Part shown: positions 14,957 through 24,026 of the stretch, one piece after another | Layout of the letters: each line of letters opens with the position of its first letter | Numbering within the stretch: position 1 is the stretch's first letter | DNA from: an uncultured Dorea sp. | GTDB taxonomy: Bacteria; Bacillota; Clostridia; Lachnospirales; Lachnospiraceae | NCBI GenBank assembly: GCA_910585725.1 | Contig: CAJUFA010000031.1 | Location: 1-38,664 of the forward strand | DNA: 38,664 nt | Reading direction: 5' to 3' | Notes under the pieces: model-generated | Told to the model about the DNA's origin: nothing | The model's database searches: none | What the model saw: the letters and a program-made list of their open reading frames with translations, nothing else | Translations under genes and position numbers: made by a program

Positions 14957-14962
14957 GCCGGT

Positions 14963-15991
14963 CTATATACCTTCCGGATGAATCATAATCTTAATCGCCT
15001 GCCTGGAGCAGAACATCTCAAAAGCCTTCTCCATATCTGCAAGCGCATAATGATGTGTAATCATCGGAGTCACCTCCACACGCCCGTCTTCAATCAACTG
15101 CAGGCATTCTTTGAACTCCTCGCGGGTATAGCAGATCGTACCGTGTATATCGATCTCGCTGCGGACAACTTTGCCCAGATCAGTTGGCGCAAGCTGGTGG
15201 AACAGACCGGTGATATAATAGTGTCCCGTCTTCTTCAGAGTATTCATGGCGATATCCACCAGCGGCACGGCTCCCGCGCAATCATGAACGAAATCCAGCA
15301 TCTCTCCGTCCGTGATCTCCCGCACCCGCCCGACAGGATCCTCTACAGAATTATTGATCGTATAATCTGCTCCCAGCTTTTTCGCCATCTCGAGACGATC
15401 CTTGTCACAGTCTGCCCCAAGGACGATAATCTTGCGCGCGCCGCGCAGCTTCAGAAGTTGTATGGCATATAATCCGATGGGGCCGGGACCCAGGACCATA
15501 ACCGTGTCCTTCGACGTGATGGGCATCTTCTTGACTGTACGGTATGCCGAAGCCACCGGATCAACCGCCGCTCCAAAGTCATAGCTTGTGGTATCCCTAA
15601 GCTTTACAAGAACCTTCGCCGGGACACGGACATATTCCGCAAAAGCGCCGTCCACATGGATTCCGGTTTCAGTCAGATGATCGCAAAGCGGCTCATTTCC
15701 TTCAATACAGAATTTACAGTTTCCGCAGCCGATCACGATACATGCGCTGACACGGTCTCCCTCTTTCCAGCCTTCCACCTTCGTTCCGACTTCCACGATA
15801 TCGCCCGCAAATTCATGTCCGGGAATCAACGGAAACGGAACTTCCCTGGTTCCTGAAAGGATCGGTCCGTCAGAACCGCAGAACCCCACCGACTTCACCT
15901 TCACTATCACGTCGTCTTCCCCGCACACCGGCATAGGAACGTCTTTGATGGCAAAGCCCGGGCCCATATGCTCTTTTACTACTGCTAACAT
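14963..15991 (-). CDS. zinc-dependent alcohol dehydrogenase (MDR family)
   Basis: A 342-residue medium-chain dehydrogenase. Catalytic zinc ligands are Cys38 (GFCGSD) and His59-Glu60 (PGHEFAG). The structural zinc lobe has Cys89, 92, 95 and 103. The Rossmann motif VLGPGPIGLYAIQLL follows at about 164-178. It resembles the sorbitol, threonine and butanediol dehydrogenase branch; the substrate cannot be fixed. The ATG at 15991 (AAGGAG about 10 bases upstream) is chosen over a TTG at 16012 that overlaps the ribosome site. It lies between the P-protein pair and the AcoX-type gene, so it may act on the same pathway intermediate. Confidence 0.88.
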   Translation of the reverse strand: MLAVVKEHMGPGFAIKDVPMPVCGEDDVIVKVKSVGFCGSDGPILSGTREVPFPLIPGHEFAGDIVEVGTKVEGWKEGDRVSACIVIGCGNCKFCIEGNEPLCDHLTETGIHVDGAFAEYVRVPAKVLVKLRDTTSYDFGAAVDPVASAYRTVKKMPITSKDTVMVLGPGPIGLYAIQLLKLRGARKIIVLGADCDKDRLEMAKKLGADYTINNSVEDPVGRVREITDGEMLDFVHDCAGAVPLVDIAMNTLKKTGHYYITGLFHQLAPTDLGKVVRSEIDIHGTICYTREEFKECLQLIEDGRVEVTPMITHHYALADMEKAFEMFCSRQAIKIMIHPEGI

Positions 15992-16027
15992 CTCTTTTGT
16001 TCTCCTTGTCAAATTTTATTGTCTTCC

Positions 16028-17593
16028 TTACACTTGGTCTGTATCGGCTAATTTCTTATATGCGCGCCATGTTGTTGCAAACTTATCCCATTCTGTCAGG
16101 CAGGACTCGTCAATCTGCGCTGCCAGAGCCGCTTTGTGAGGCGCGCTTTTTACCAGCTCCGGATTCGTATATGCTTCTTTTGCGATGGAGCGGAACGCCT
16201 CAACGAACTCGTCGATATCGTCTTTTGAATAAGTTTCCACCGGCTCCGGCGTAAATGGCTCCGGTATTACTCTAGGATGATGACTGGCAAAATAATCCTG
16301 AAATCCGTAATCCACGATCCGACGGCAGATATCGTCAGTCGTAACTCCTGTATCCTTTGTAAGCTTCTCCCAGCTCAGCCTTGCCTGTTCCATGCGGAAC
16401 TTGCCCTCGGCCAGCGGCATACTAAGCCCCGGAATCGTCAGGAGCTTTTTCAGCATATAATTATTATTCAATATAGACAGCTCGCCCACCTGCTTCATAC
16501 CATCCGCTCCAAGAGATCGTATGTAGGCATAAGCGCGTACTAAGACCGCCGGTACGCCGTAAAATTTCCTCAGCTTTCCGATGCTGTCCGGATGATTATA
16601 ATCCAGATAATATTTTTCCCCGTCAAATTCCACCGTCGGAACCGCCGCAAACTTCTTTAATTTCTCAGAGACGCATTGGGCGCCTGCCGCAGGTCCCTGA
16701 CAGCCGTGAGGGGATGAGAACGACTTATGCAGGTTATAGTGGCACATGTCGAACCCGGCGTCCTTCGCCCTGGTAATCCCGAACACACCGTTCAGATTAG
16801 CCTGATCATAGACGCACAGACCGCCTGCCTCATGCACCGTATCCACAAACTGACGGATACGGTCGTTATAGATCCCGGTATCCTCCGGATTGGTGATCAT
16901 CAGCGCCGCCGTACGTTCCGACACCGACGCTTTCAAAGCCTCCAGATCAGGAAGCCCGTCTTTGTCCGGATACAGCGTAATCAGTTTATATCCCAATGTG
17001 GACGCCGTGCCGGGATTGGCCGGATGTGATAGAATCGTCGTTATGATCTCGTCTCTCTGATCCCCCTCGCCGTTCGCCTCATGATATGCCCGGATAGTCT
17101 GTACATTGGCAAAAATCGCCTGGGAACCTCCGGAAGGCTGAAGACTTACACAATCCATCCCCGATATAGCTTTCAAATACTCCTGATCCCGGTACATGAT
17201 CTCAAGGATCCCCTGAACCGTGCTCTCATCCTGATAAGGATGAAGCTCCGTAAGTTCCGGCGAACGTACAAACTGCTCGTTAATCTTAGGGCTGTACTTC
17301 ATAGTACAGGTTCCAAGTCCGATATCTATATTGATATCCGTCCCGATCGTCTCCTGGGAAAGCCGCATATAATGCCGCAGCACCTGCATCTGAGACATCT
17401 CCGGAAGCGCCGGCTTCTTCTTCCTTCGAAGTCCCTCCGGCACCAGATCTTCTCCGCTCCCGACGCATTCTCTGACCTTATCCGAAGCAAGCGGGATCAT
17501 TACGCCCCGCTCTCCCGGATTCCCCAGCTCCATAATGATAGGTTCGTCCCAGCGCGCTTCATGAAAATCCCGGTCAATTCTTATATTTCCCAT
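16028..17593 (-). CDS. gcvPB: GcvPB-like PLP enzyme (divergent glycine decarboxylase subunit 2)
   Basis: A 521-residue PLP-fold protein clearly related to the beta subunit of glycine dehydrogenase. GTCTMKYSPKIN, LHPYQDESTVQG and GMDCVSLQPSGG are kept, and the PLP lysine is Lys290 in HYNLHKSFSSPHG. Two signatures are changed: the usual AHGTNPAS reads SHPANPGTAS (189-198), and the glycine-rich GGGGPGAGP after the PLP lysine reads GCQGPAAGA (297-305). It follows GcvPA-like with one base between. Automatic annotation would call it GcvPB. The altered loop and missing T and H proteins make a different substrate or acceptor possible. About 25 extra N-terminal residues are present compared with what I recall. 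Confidence 0.8.
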   Translation of the reverse strand: MGNIRIDRDFHEARWDEPIIMELGNPGERGVMIPLASDKVRECVGSGEDLVPEGLRRKKKPALPEMSQMQVLRHYMRLSQETIGTDINIDIGLGTCTMKYSPKINEQFVRSPELTELHPYQDESTVQGILEIMYRDQEYLKAISGMDCVSLQPSGGSQAIFANVQTIRAYHEANGEGDQRDEIITTILSHPANPGTASTLGYKLITLYPDKDGLPDLEALKASVSERTAALMITNPEDTGIYNDRIRQFVDTVHEAGGLCVYDQANLNGVFGITRAKDAGFDMCHYNLHKSFSSPHGCQGPAAGAQCVSEKLKKFAAVPTVEFDGEKYYLDYNHPDSIGKLRKFYGVPAVLVRAYAYIRSLGADGMKQVGELSILNNNYMLKKLLTIPGLSMPLAEGKFRMEQARLSWEKLTKDTGVTTDDICRRIVDYGFQDYFASHHPRVIPEPFTPEPVETYSKDDIDEFVEAFRSIAKEAYTNPELVKSAPHKAALAAQIDESCLTEWDKFATTWRAYKKLADTDQV

Positions 17594-17594
17594 A

Positions 17595-19031
17595 TTAATG
17601 CTTCCCTCCCGTTACCTCTTCCAATGCGCTCCTAAGACTTTCGATCTCCTCTTCCGTCGTCAGCTCCGAGATACAGTACAGCGCGCTCTGTCCATACTGC
17701 GGGAAGTCTCCGCTCAAGTCCTTCCCTCCGAAGATCTTATATTTTAGAAGCTCCTGGTTAATCTCCTTTACCGTCTTCCCTGTCCGGTCAAAGTTAACCA
17801 CAAACTCCTGAAAATTCGCCCCGCCGAACAGATTCACCTTAATCTGCCCCGCCTCGGACAGCCTGCGGATCGCATAATTCGTTTTCTGCAGGATGGTCTC
17901 TCCCAGTTCGTACATCCCCTGAGGACCCATGCTTGCAAGATAAATTCCTGCGGTGATTCCCCACAGCCCCGTCTCCGTACCAAAATACTCGTTCGCATTC
18001 TCCCTGCTTCCATGGGAGCAGCGGTAATTCATCGCACGCCCCCAGCCATAACGTCCTTCCTTTTCTGTCTTCGCAATACCATACATATAGGTAGGAAATT
18101 GCTCCGCAAGCTCAAGATCCTGTTTACACGCAATGAATCCGGCCTGTCCGCCGCCGAACTGCATATGCATGCCAAGGGGCTGGATATCGCCGCATACCAG
18201 ATCCGCTCCCAGATTCATCGGACTCTCCACAATGCCAAGAGACGCCGTTTCCGGCTGCGCGATACACAAAGCGCCGTAACTATGGGCAAGCCTTGCTATC
18301 TCTTCCGCCTGCGTCTCAAAGAAGCCCAGATAAGACGGATTCTCATAGAATACGGCCGCTGCGTTTCCGTCTCTTAATTTCTCTTCCAGATCTCTCAAGT
18401 CCATAAGCCCCGTCTCCGCATCAACGGCCACAGTCACGATCTCCCCTGCATTCCTGCAGTAGGCACAAGCCTGCGACTTTATCTCCGGATTCATGGTAAA
18501 AGGAACTAAAAGCGTCCGCTTTGCATTTCCCCTTGCAGCCTGCACTCTGAGCGCAATACGAAAAGCAGAAGACACCGCCTGACCCGCGTCATAGGTCGTA
18601 TAGCTTACAATATCCGCGTCCAGCAATTCTCCCATCATGCTGGTATATTCAAAGATCGCCTGCATCTTCCCATGATCAGAGTATGTATCTCCGCAATAAG
18701 CCGTCAGAAATTCTCCCCGCATATTCAGCTCGTCGCAGATAGCCGGAACCTGATGACGGTAACAGCCCGCCCCAAGAAAACTTATATAATCTTCCGCCGT
18801 AATATTTTTCTTCAGGATTCCCATGACATGCCGTCTCAATTCATATTCACTGACAATCGGCTCCGGGAGATCCAGACGCTCCTTGTACAGCAGATCGTCC
18901 GGAATCAGACTTTTGTAGATCTCCTCGATACTCTTTACCCCAAGCTCATCTAACATCTGCCGCTTAACCGCGGGAACACTGTTCGGCATATAAGGGTGGA
19001 CAAACGCCTTATCCTTTTCTATACTTCCCAT
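17595..19031 (-). CDS. gcvPA: GcvPA-like PLP-fold protein (divergent glycine decarboxylase subunit 1)
   Basis: A 478-residue relative of the alpha subunit of glycine dehydrogenase. The family start (VPAVKRQMLDELGVKSIEEI), FLGAGCYRHQVPA, QAIFEYTSMMGELL and FGGGQAGF are recognisable. The normally invariant REKATSNICTNQAL stretch is replaced by RCSHGSRENANEYFGTETGL (337-356), and the usual TPYQPEISQG reads YCGDTYSDHG (112-121). It heads a leftward cluster with GcvPB-like, an MDR dehydrogenase and an AcoX-type protein. AAGGTG lies upstream of the ATG. No glycine riboswitch is visible in the 93 bases before it. Likely forms a heteromer with the downstream subunit. Confidence 0.78.
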   Translation of the reverse strand: MGSIEKDKAFVHPYMPNSVPAVKRQMLDELGVKSIEEIYKSLIPDDLLYKERLDLPEPIVSEYELRRHVMGILKKNITAEDYISFLGAGCYRHQVPAICDELNMRGEFLTAYCGDTYSDHGKMQAIFEYTSMMGELLDADIVSYTTYDAGQAVSSAFRIALRVQAARGNAKRTLLVPFTMNPEIKSQACAYCRNAGEIVTVAVDAETGLMDLRDLEEKLRDGNAAAVFYENPSYLGFFETQAEEIARLAHSYGALCIAQPETASLGIVESPMNLGADLVCGDIQPLGMHMQFGGGQAGFIACKQDLELAEQFPTYMYGIAKTEKEGRYGWGRAMNYRCSHGSRENANEYFGTETGLWGITAGIYLASMGPQGMYELGETILQKTNYAIRRLSEAGQIKVNLFGGANFQEFVVNFDRTGKTVKEINQELLKYKIFGGKDLSGDFPQYGQSALYCISELTTEEEIESLRSALEEVTGGKH

Positions 19032-19124
19032 CCGTTCTTCACCTTCTTCTTTCTCCTGTTGTTGGCACTGCTTTTCATACTCGCAAACACCATCTAATCA
19101 CTATACAACTTTGTTTTAAACCTA

Positions 19125-19874
19125 TTAGTCAAATGTTCTCGTAATATGATACGGACAATACTTCTTCAGACATTGCTGATTCTCATCAGAAAAAGAACAT
19201 TCTATTTTATCAGGAATTTCCATCTCTATTCCCAATGTCTCCTTCACAAATTCCACGGCCTCCTTTGCAGCCGTAAAGGAATTCCGTTTACAGCATCTTG
19301 GCCCTCCAAGCTCTGCGATCGCCCCCAGCGCCCGCGAAGTCATCTGATTAGAAAGTTTCCATGATTTACCGGTGAGGGGAGTCGCTTTTGTAATAATGCT
19401 CATAAAGATGCCGGTACTCACAGACGCTCCGCAGCATCCCCATAACCCGCAGGCGCCTCCCGGATATTCCCTTCCCCTCGCTTTCATTTCCTCCAACGCA
19501 CTTTCAAAAACTCGTTGTTCTTCTTGCGGTACCTGACCGCCTCGCTCCCTAAATCCTCCGCAGTTTTTGTATGCTGTGATCAACGCTGCTCCCACCATAA
19601 CATGATGCTCCGGACCATGCATATAGATGTAAGGATCCTCCATCAACTTCTGCATGATAACGATGGGATCCTTCTCTTTACTCGTCAGGCATTCTTCTAA
19701 GATCACTTCTATTCCACGCCCGGCATGACACTCGTCGCATACATAATGACCGTCCTCACAGCCTGCATGACTCTCAAACACCCCATGACACATAACGCAT
19801 TCCATCTTCTGTGCTTTCTCATAGTATATAATCGGCTTGCCGCACACCAGACAAGCGCCCACTTTTCTCGCCAT
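19125..19874 (-). CDS. DUF5714-type Cys-rich protein of unknown function
   Basis: A 249-residue cytosolic protein. The N-terminus has zinc-ribbon-like Cys pairs: CLVCGKP, CVMCHG, CEDGHYVCDECH (residues 8-49). The middle holds HGPEHHVMVGAAL and GGACGLWGCCGASVSTGIF, and the end ELGGPRCCKRNSFTA and CLKKYCPYHITRTF. This matches the DUF5714 family as I recall it, whose function is unknown. The many Cys suggest metal or iron-sulfur binding. GGAGGG lies 8 bases before the ATG. It lies 93 bases upstream of the GcvPA-like gene and just downstream of nagA, behind a palindromic site. Confidence 0.72.
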   Translation of the reverse strand: MARKVGACLVCGKPIIYYEKAQKMECVMCHGVFESHAGCEDGHYVCDECHAGRGIEVILEECLTSKEKDPIVIMQKLMEDPYIYMHGPEHHVMVGAALITAYKNCGGFRERGGQVPQEEQRVFESALEEMKARGREYPGGACGLWGCCGASVSTGIFMSIITKATPLTGKSWKLSNQMTSRALGAIAELGGPRCCKRNSFTAAKEAVEFVKETLGIEMEIPDKIECSFSDENQQCLKKYCPYHITRTFD

Positions 19875-19917
19875 TTCTGCACCCTCCGCTCTCTCAATCT
19901 AATACAACGATATAATA

Positions 19918-19931
19918 GTACACTAGTGTAC
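19918..19931. promoter_or_regulatory. perfect 14-bp palindrome upstream of the DUF5714 gene
   Basis: GTACACTAGTGTAC is its own reverse complement. It lies 44 bases before the DUF5714 start codon and 8 bases past the nagA stop, next to AT-rich -10-like sequences on both strands. A TetR- or MarR-type dimer site is the simplest reading; no matching regulator gene is in the window. Confidence 0.5.
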
Positions 19932-19938
19932 AGACACA

Positions 19939-21126
19939 TTAGCGTATCCTGATACCATCCTTTACCACTGCCCTCAGATTCAATTCCTCATCCAAAAGTA
20001 CAATGTCCGCTCTCTTTCCCGCCGCAATAGATCCATACTCACCATAGATCCCCAGGCACCTTGCAGGATTCATAGTCGCACAGGCAACCGCCGTCTCAAG
20101 CGGAATCCCCATATTCACAACCAATCTCTTCATACACTCCATAAGGTTCGTCGCCGATCCTGCCAAAGCCCCGTTGGACACAAGAGTCGCTTTCCCCCCG
20201 GCAACATTGACGTCCAGACCTCCAAGAGTATACTTTCCGTCCGGCATGCCTGTGGCACGCATACTGTCGCTGATCAGAATAATCCGGTCGGCGCCCAGCA
20301 TCTTGAAAGTAGCCCTCACTACAGACGGGTGGATATGAATTCCGTCACAGATCATCTCTGCATTTACATGGGCGCTGTCTGACACAGCGCCTACGACTCC
20401 CGGATTCCTGTGGGTAAATGCAGGCATCGCATTATACAGATGTACCGCATGATCAGCCCCCGCGTCAAAAGCCGCCATTGCCGTATCATAGTCCGCATTG
20501 GTATGGGCGAGAGATATATGAACCTTATCCTTCATCTCACGGATGAACTCTGCCGCGTTCTCGTTACGTTCCGGCGCAATCCCCACGAACCTTACCAGCC
20601 CTTCGGAAGCATCCAGAAAGCGCTGACAGATCTCGGTATCGCAGGAAACGATATTCCGTTCATCCTGCGCCCCTTTTTTCGCCTCGCTGATAAACGGCCC
20701 TTCCATATTCACTCCCACCAGATCTGCAGCCGTCCCGCAGCCGGAAGCGTCTGTTTCTTTCTGAACTTCCCTCTTATACTCCGCCGCAACCGACAAGATT
20801 CTCTCCAGCTCTTCAACCGGAAGCGTCATAGTCGCAGGAGAGATCGCAGCCACACCGACAGAGGCTTCATACTCAGCAATCTTTGCGATAGCTTCTTTCG
20901 TCCCGTCGCAGAAGTCATAACCACAGCATCCGTGGAAATGCAGATCGATCAGGCCCGGAATCGCATAACAGCCTTCCCCGTCGAGAACCTTCTCTTCACT
21001 CCCTTTCGTTCCGGATTGAGCGCTCTCATCATATTCCACTTCTTTGATCAGGCCTTCTTGAATCACGATCTCACCTTTCATAAATTCCTTCTCTTCCGTA
21101 TAAACCTTTACATTACGGATAATCAT
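19939..21126 (-). CDS. nagA: N-acetylglucosamine-6-phosphate deacetylase
   Basis: A 395-residue amidohydrolase that deacetylates GlcNAc-6-phosphate to glucosamine-6-phosphate in amino-sugar and peptidoglycan recycling. Metal and catalytic motifs are present: DLHFHG (HxH), NMEGPFI (Glu ligand), SLAHTNADY and AVHLYNAM (His ligands), and the catalytic Asp in ILISDSM. It is a single gene with its own promoter; no nagB or transporter is adjacent. Confidence 0.95.
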   Translation of the reverse strand: MIIRNVKVYTEEKEFMKGEIVIQEGLIKEVEYDESAQSGTKGSEEKVLDGEGCYAIPGLIDLHFHGCCGYDFCDGTKEAIAKIAEYEASVGVAAISPATMTLPVEELERILSVAAEYKREVQKETDASGCGTAADLVGVNMEGPFISEAKKGAQDERNIVSCDTEICQRFLDASEGLVRFVGIAPERNENAAEFIREMKDKVHISLAHTNADYDTAMAAFDAGADHAVHLYNAMPAFTHRNPGVVGAVSDSAHVNAEMICDGIHIHPSVVRATFKMLGADRIILISDSMRATGMPDGKYTLGGLDVNVAGGKATLVSNGALAGSATNLMECMKRLVVNMGIPLETAVACATMNPARCLGIYGEYGSIAAGKRADIVLLDEELNLRAVVKDGIRIR

Positions 21127-21181
21127 ACAACAATCACCACACCTTTCTTCTACCCCAACGTATCATTTACCATGTCCCTTA

Positions 21182-21210
21182 ATTATAGTATATTCCCGTC
21201 ATATTCTCAA
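21182..21210 (-). promoter_or_regulatory. nagA promoter
   Basis: Read leftward, TTGAGA (21205-21210) and TATAAT (21182-21187) are 17 bases apart, about 55 bases before the nagA start codon. Confidence 0.75.
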
Positions 21211-21228
21211 GAATAAATGCCGCGATGA

Positions 21229-21269
21229 AAAATAACAAGGGGCGCCGGAAAAATATTTTCCGACACCCC
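21229..21269 (-). terminator. terminator downstream of lgt
   Basis: GGGG..CGGAAA arms (21239-21269) form an imperfect stem of about 13 bp with two mismatches. Read leftward, TTGTTATTTTT follows. It ends the lgt transcript before the nagA promoter. Confidence 0.7.
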
Positions 21270-21286
21270 GGCAGTCATTCTATTTA

Positions 21287-22147
21287 TCAATCAAAATAAC
21301 TTGCCTTCCTCCTGTTGTAGAAGATCAGTAATACGGACACTAACACCAACACTCCCGCCAGAAGCTGTGATACCGGGAATCCAATCCCCGGAAGCAGCAG
21401 CTGATCCGTCCTGAGTCTCTCGATCCAGAACCTGCCGAACCCATAACCAGCCAGATACAGCAGAAATACTTCTCCGTCAAATTTCTTATGTCTCCGATAC
21501 AGAAGCAGCAATACGAAAATCAGCAGACACCACAAAGATTCATAGAGAAAGGTCGGATGAACCTGGATATACGACACTCCTTCCACCGTCTCCATATGCT
21601 CCCGCATAAGGTCCGTAATATCCGAACCCCGCACCGCATCCACCGGGAGTCTCATCGCCAGAAGCCAATCCGTGTACTCGCCAAACGCTTCGCGATTAAA
21701 AAAATTCCCCCAACGTCCGATCATCTGCCCCGCCACCAGACCAAGTCCCGCCGTATCCATGAGAAGCGGCGCAGACAAACGCTTCATCTTCGCAAATACT
21801 GTTACTGTAATTATCGCTGCAATGACGCCGCCGTAGATCGCCAATCCACCTTGCCTGATATTGAATACACTTAACAGATCATCCTTGTACATATCCCATG
21901 AAAACACTACATAATAGACCCTTGCCCCAATGATTGAAAAAATCACGGCATAGATCGCAAGATCAAAATAATCATCCGGTTTCTGCCCGGTTCGTCTGGC
22001 CTCCCATGCTGCAATAAAGATGCCCGCCAGGATTCCAACTCCTATGATCATTCCATAATACGCAATATCAAATCCAAATATTGTTATATGATCGCCTACC
22101 GATTCCAGATGAACCCCAATATTTGGAAATTCTATAGTTGTGTGCAT
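21287..22147 (-). CDS. lgt: prolipoprotein diacylglyceryl transferase
   Basis: A 286-residue multi-pass membrane enzyme that transfers diacylglycerol from phosphatidylglycerol to the lipobox Cys of prolipoproteins. The Lgt signature GRWGNFFNREAFG (about residues 143-155) and GARVYYVVF are clear. Seven hydrophobic segments can be read, and the tail is short and positive. It is followed by its own terminator; ychF lies 22 bases upstream, so the two may be co-transcribed. Confidence 0.97.
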   Translation of the reverse strand: MHTTIEFPNIGVHLESVGDHITIFGFDIAYYGMIIGVGILAGIFIAAWEARRTGQKPDDYFDLAIYAVIFSIIGARVYYVVFSWDMYKDDLLSVFNIRQGGLAIYGGVIAAIITVTVFAKMKRLSAPLLMDTAGLGLVAGQMIGRWGNFFNREAFGEYTDWLLAMRLPVDAVRGSDITDLMREHMETVEGVSYIQVHPTFLYESLWCLLIFVLLLLYRRHKKFDGEVFLLYLAGYGFGRFWIERLRTDQLLLPGIGFPVSQLLAGVLVLVSVLLIFYNRRKASYFD

Positions 22148-22169
22148 GCCTAAAGTCTTCCTTCCCTAT

Positions 22170-23270
22170 CTATACATTAAACCGGAACAACATAATATCC
22201 CCGTCCTTCACGACGTAATCCTTACCCTCCAGCCTGACCAGGCCTTTCTCTTTCGCGGCGCTGTGGCTTTTGCAGGCCACCAAGTCATTATAAGAAACCA
22301 CTTCCGCACGGATAAATCCACGTTCAAAATCCGAATGAATCTTCCCCGCTGCCTGCGGCGCCTTCGTCCCATCGGTAATGGTCCATGCGCGTACTTCAGG
22401 CTCCCCTGCCGTCAGGTAACTAATCAGTCCCAGCAATCTATAACTTGCCTTTATCAATTTCTCAAGACCGGATTCCGACAATCCCAGATCCTCCAGGAAC
22501 ATCTTCTTCTCATCATCCTCAAGCTCGGCAATCTCCTGCTCGATCTGTGCGCAGACTACAAATACCTCGCTCTGCTCTTCCTTCGCATATTCGCGTACCG
22601 CCTGTACGCCTGAATTGGATACGCCGTCGTCTGCCAGATCGTCTTCCGCCACGTTCGCCGCATAGATCACCGGCTTATACGTCAGAAGATTATATCCCGA
22701 AAGCCACTCCTGCTCTTCTTCATCCTCTATGCCGGAGAATGTCTTTGCCAGTTTTCCTTCTTCCAGATGTTCCTTAATCTTCTGCAGCAGCTCCAGTTCC
22801 TTCGCCGCCGCCTTATCATTCCGCGCCACTTTCGTAGTCTTGGCGATTCTTCTATCCAATATCTCAAGATCTGAGAATATTAATTCCAGATTTATCGTCT
22901 CAATATCTCTCAAGGGGTCAATGCTTCCATCCACATGGACGATATTACCGTCCTCGAAGCAGCGAACCACATGGACGATCGCGTCCACTTCACGAATATT
23001 TGCAAGAAATTGATTGCCAAGTCCTTCCCCCTTAGACGCGCCCTTCACCAATCCGGCAATATCCACGAATTCAATCGCCGCCGGTATGATTTTCTTTGTA
23101 TGGTACATCTCTCCAAGTACGTCCAGCCGCTCATCCGGTACCGTCACAACCCCTACATTCGGATCGATCGTACAGAACGGATAATTTGCCGACTCTGCGC
23201 CCGCCTTTGTCAAAGAATTGAATAACGTACTCTTTCCCACATTAGGGAGCCCAACTATTCCTAATTTCAT
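22170..23270 (-). CDS. ychF: redox-regulated ATPase YchF (OLA1)
   Basis: A 366-residue Obg-family P-loop NTPase that prefers ATP and associates with ribosomes. G1 is GLPNVGKSTLFN, G3 is DIAGLVKGAS, and the ATP-type G4 position reads AANVAED instead of NKxD. The C-terminal TGS-like domain ends in the typical VVKDGDIMLFRFNV. The ATG at 23270 (MKLGIVGLPN) with AGGAG upstream is preferred to one 33 bases earlier. Confidence 0.96.
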   Translation of the reverse strand: MKLGIVGLPNVGKSTLFNSLTKAGAESANYPFCTIDPNVGVVTVPDERLDVLGEMYHTKKIIPAAIEFVDIAGLVKGASKGEGLGNQFLANIREVDAIVHVVRCFEDGNIVHVDGSIDPLRDIETINLELIFSDLEILDRRIAKTTKVARNDKAAAKELELLQKIKEHLEEGKLAKTFSGIEDEEEQEWLSGYNLLTYKPVIYAANVAEDDLADDGVSNSGVQAVREYAKEEQSEVFVVCAQIEQEIAELEDDEKKMFLEDLGLSESGLEKLIKASYRLLGLISYLTAGEPEVRAWTITDGTKAPQAAGKIHSDFERGFIRAEVVSYNDLVACKSHSAAKEKGLVRLEGKDYVVKDGDIMLFRFNV

Positions 23271-23357
23271 ATCTCCTGTCACCCTTCCTTGAAAACGTCT
23301 CAAATCAGACGTTTCTCTTATCTTATCTATTATTAAACGTCAATCTTTGTACTATTC

Positions 23358-24026
23358 CTAATCCTTATCCCTCGTCTCCATCAGAATTACCTCTCCTGAA
23401 GGAAACCAGATCACTGCTTCCTCGGCATCCCCGGCAATCTCGTTACTGACGCAGAGGCTGTTATCCGAAGTCAGCGTATGGTTTTTCAAAGGATACTTTG
23501 CCCCGCTTATATTGAATCCGAATATCTCATTTCCTATCGGGAATACGGAAAAAAACTGCCCGTATGCTTTGCTCTTTTTCAGGCGGGTCTCTCCCCCGCC
23601 AATAATCCGCACAAGATTCTGCCGGTCTATGATCTTCGCGTCTATCCCAGCTTTAAATGGTATCATAAGACTTTGGATATTCGCCCACAGGTGGTCAAGT
23701 CTCCCTCCTGTAGCTCCAAGAATCAGCAGCTCTTTACTGCCGACCGTCATGGCAAGCCTGATCGCAAGCTCCGTATCCGAAGCATCCTTCACAGGATTAT
23801 GCGCCCTTACAGGAACATTCTTCTGCACCCGGTAATAATCCACGATTTCCCGGCTCACACTGTCGAAATCCCCTACGATATAATCCGGTACAATCTGATG
23901 AGAATACAGGAATTCCAATCCTCTGTCAACGGCAATCACACATCCTGTACCCCGTTCACCAATTTCTCGAAGCGTCAGCTCCTCGTCTAATTCGCCTCCG
24001 CTGACAATCACGGCCCTCTTACTCAT
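23358..24026 (-). CDS. thiN: thiamine pyrophosphokinase
   Basis: A 222-residue enzyme making thiamine diphosphate from thiamine and ATP. Motifs of the family are present: VDRGLEFL, DYIVGDFDSV, KDASDTELAIRLA and LGATGGRLDHLWANIQ. The C-terminal half (NISGAKYPLKNHTLTSDNSL) is the thiamine-binding beta domain. Its start overlaps the rpe stop by 8 bases, making it the last gene of the long leftward operon. Confidence 0.95.
   Translation of the reverse strand: MSKRAVIVSGGELDEELTLREIGERGTGCVIAVDRGLEFLYSHQIVPDYIVGDFDSVSREIVDYYRVQKNVPVRAHNPVKDASDTELAIRLAMTVGSKELLILGATGGRLDHLWANIQSLMIPFKAGIDAKIIDRQNLVRIIGGGETRLKKSKAYGQFFSVFPIGNEIFGFNISGAKYPLKNHTLTSDNSLCVSNEIAGDAEEAVIWFPSGEVILMETRDKD

Noticed and set aside
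19032..19124. Glycine riboswitch before the P-protein cluster
   Set aside because: The 93-base gap is too short, and no tandem aptamer core sequences are visible.
20410..21216. Rightward 268-codon open frame opposite nagA
   Set aside because: It is antisense to a complete nagA with all catalytic motifs and shows no domain or ribosome site of its own.
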